Below are positions 62,276 through 64,000 of a DNA stretch of 64,000 nucleotides, in pieces; position 1 is the stretch's first letter; every line of letters begins with the position of its first letter. Origin of the DNA: Monoplex corrugatus (lineage: Eukaryota > Mollusca > Gastropoda > Littorinimorpha > Ranellidae); assembly GCA_030674185.1 (NCBI GenBank), contig CM060307.1, positions 71,783,199 through 71,847,198 of the forward strand. The letters are read 5' to 3'. Made by a program: the position numbers and the translations under genes. Below the pieces are notes generated by a model. It was not told where the DNA came from and searched no databases. It saw only the letters and a list, made by a program, of their open reading frames with translations.

Positions 62276-63460
62276 ACGAAAGTGCGGATGGGATCCAGAG
62301 CACCAATGCCTCGCCACTCTCGGGACACTTACCTCCCGAGCTCCCGACACCAATCGACAGTCGTTTCTTTAAGCAAACGGGGGGCTGTCCGTGCGTTGCA
62401 TGACCCATTCGGACCCAGTCATCAGTTAGTTACCTTGTTCACAAATCCAGTGGCAAGATGGAGGAGATGACAAACCCCGGGACATAGCCACACAACGCTC
62501 ATCAACCAGGTCCTGCCCAGCTTCTGGACCAAGAGAAAATGGAAGACCATTCTCTCGCTCCTCTCTGGTCTTCATCTCTCTTTTGGGCAGCCCGCCCTGC
62601 CACTAGCTTGCACAGCTGTCAGCACCTTTCCCCTTACTACATAGTCTCGACACTTCATTAGTCGGAAGCTCCCAACGTTGCCTTAATTCAACCACAGGGG
62701 TTGTTTGAACGACCGCGAAAGATCACATGGGCTCACGAAGTGCCTCAAATCGGCACATTTTGACACAGTTGTGTGAACAACACTTTCTAAGGAACCTGTG
62801 ATAATATTTAAATTCTGTTTTCACTTTTGAAACGGTCTCACTTCACGTCAAGTTTTCTTTCATCTTATGCTTTTTCAAAGTCACAATAACCTCGAAAAGT
62901 ACGACATCTGGATTGTGTGGGAGGGGTAGAGGGGGTTGGGGGTGGAGAAGCACAATTTCAAATCGATTTTTCTCAGCCATGAAAAAAAAAAATCTGTGGC
63001 AAGGAACTCTGGGGACAGCTGGACAGCAGAATGTTCTCATAGGAGAAGCCCCAGTGAAGTGTGCAAATACCGCATGCCCGCAAATCTCCATACAACCCAG
63101 ACAACATAGCGCCTAAAAACAGGATATAAATTTGAACCTTTGCTGGAAGAAATGTCAGATAAGGCACTCACGGTCAAATTTTCATCCTACCTTTACATCG
63201 AAATTTGCTGCATGTAATTCCTACGAACTTTTCCGTCACTATTGCTGATGATCATATAAATTCTACAGAAAAAGACATAATTATTCACACGCTTCATTTA
63301 AAGAAGTGGAGAATTATGTTTCACATTTTGTCGCAATTACCAAATCTCAGCATAAAATTGTAAACTGTCAAGTATATGATACATATTTGCTGTTTTCTTC
63401 ATATTGCCATTTTGACTCAGGTTTAAAAAAAAAAAGACGATATTATTTAACACTGACCGT
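62276..63460. other. Gene-free block with repeat copy 2
   Basis: No exon supported. The segment 62722-62810 (ATCACATGGGCTCACGAAGT, then AAGGAACCTGTGATAAT) repeats the block at 62150. Confidence 0.5.
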
Positions 63461-63726
63461 AGTAGGAAGTTTGTATACGTGCGTATAAGTTTGTATGCAT
63501 GCGTACGTGAGTGTTTGTGTGTGCGTGCCTGTGTAGTGCGTATGTGTGTTTGTATGTGTGTGTGTGTGTGTGTGCGTGCGCGGGCGCGCGTGTGTGTGTA
63601 TGAGTATATATGTCTGTCTATCTGACAACAAAAATTTTTATAAGGGTTTTATCTTCTGTGTGTTTGTAAATGGATCTTTATCAAAGGTTGGAAACATTCA
63701 GGAATGACGAATGCATTAGTTTGAAA

Positions 63727-63759
63727 GTCATGGCGCCAAGGTCAGAGTCACACGGACCA

Positions 63760-63799
<40 letters not shown>

Positions 63800-63909
63800 C
63801 ATACACACACACAAACACACACACAGACACACAGACACAGACACACAAACACACACACACTCACACAAAGAAACAAACGCTAGCACAGACGCGCACGCGC
63901 ACGCGATCG

Positions 63910-63987
<78 letters not shown>

Positions 63988-64000
63988 AACACACACACAC
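63727..64000. repeat. Repeat copy 3 running into (CA)n
   Basis: 'AAGTCATGGCGCCAAGGTCA' and 'GTCACACGGACCACC' match the start of the dispersed repeat at 62150. CA runs then fill 63755-63875 and 63905-64000, to the window end. Confidence 0.75.

Overview
The window is animal nuclear DNA and looks molluscan, probably a gastropod. The evidence is AT-rich sequence, spliced genes with long introns, many long CA/GT microsatellites, and many non-LTR retrotransposon, SINE, MITE and Tigger/pogo remnants. One SINE-like segment (about 12.2-12.57 kb, minus) resembles a repeat I know from marine-snail transcripts. That placement is inference. There are no operons, phages, CRISPR arrays or bacterial features.

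Two host genes are secure. On the minus strand at 21.9-26.2 kb lies a PWWP2A/PWWP2B-type chromatin reader: a short first coding exon and one giant second exon ending in a clear PWWP domain. Its reading frame is broken twice, and the two shifts cancel each other. On the plus strand at 40.4-51.1 kb lies the spindle-checkpoint WD40 protein BUB3, in six coding exons whose splice phases join exactly into 329 residues. Its first intron carries a minisatellite of about 1 kb with a 64-bp unit. A third, unrecognised minus-strand gene is suggested by a clean first coding exon at 35.3-35.4 kb. Two weaker candidate exons lie at 8.3-8.5 and 7.7 kb.

Mobile DNA fills much of the rest. A 4.3-kb Tigger/pogo-type DNA transposon (29.13-33.44 kb) has TA target duplications, imperfect inverted ends, repeated GCGGCC subterminal motifs and a transposase broken by one homopolymer indel. 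An endonuclease/RT LINE fragment lies at 36.3-38.25 kb, and a second RT fragment at 57.2-58.14 kb. Three copies of one LINE 3' tail lie at 55.3, 58.7 and 60.4 kb. CR1-like 3' ends lie at 11.3-11.8 and 53.6-53.77 kb. Three copies of a TTAA-ended foldback MITE (19.2, 38.3, 50.7 kb) and a 522-bp Tigger-like MITE (46.3 kb) were found. Two inverted-repeat elements, each 285 bp, lie upstream of PWWP2. Several tRNA-type SINE fragments are scattered through the window. The last 6 kb is mostly CA/GT and GTT/GTC simple repeat.

The palindromic octamer TAGGCCTA occurs at least 15 times where about one would be expected. I found no coherent new multi-gene system. The observations most worth checking are the compensating frameshifts in PWWP2, the MITE and foldback families, the in-frame upstream exon of BUB3, the TAGGCCTA excess and a hammerhead-like motif near 59.57 kb.
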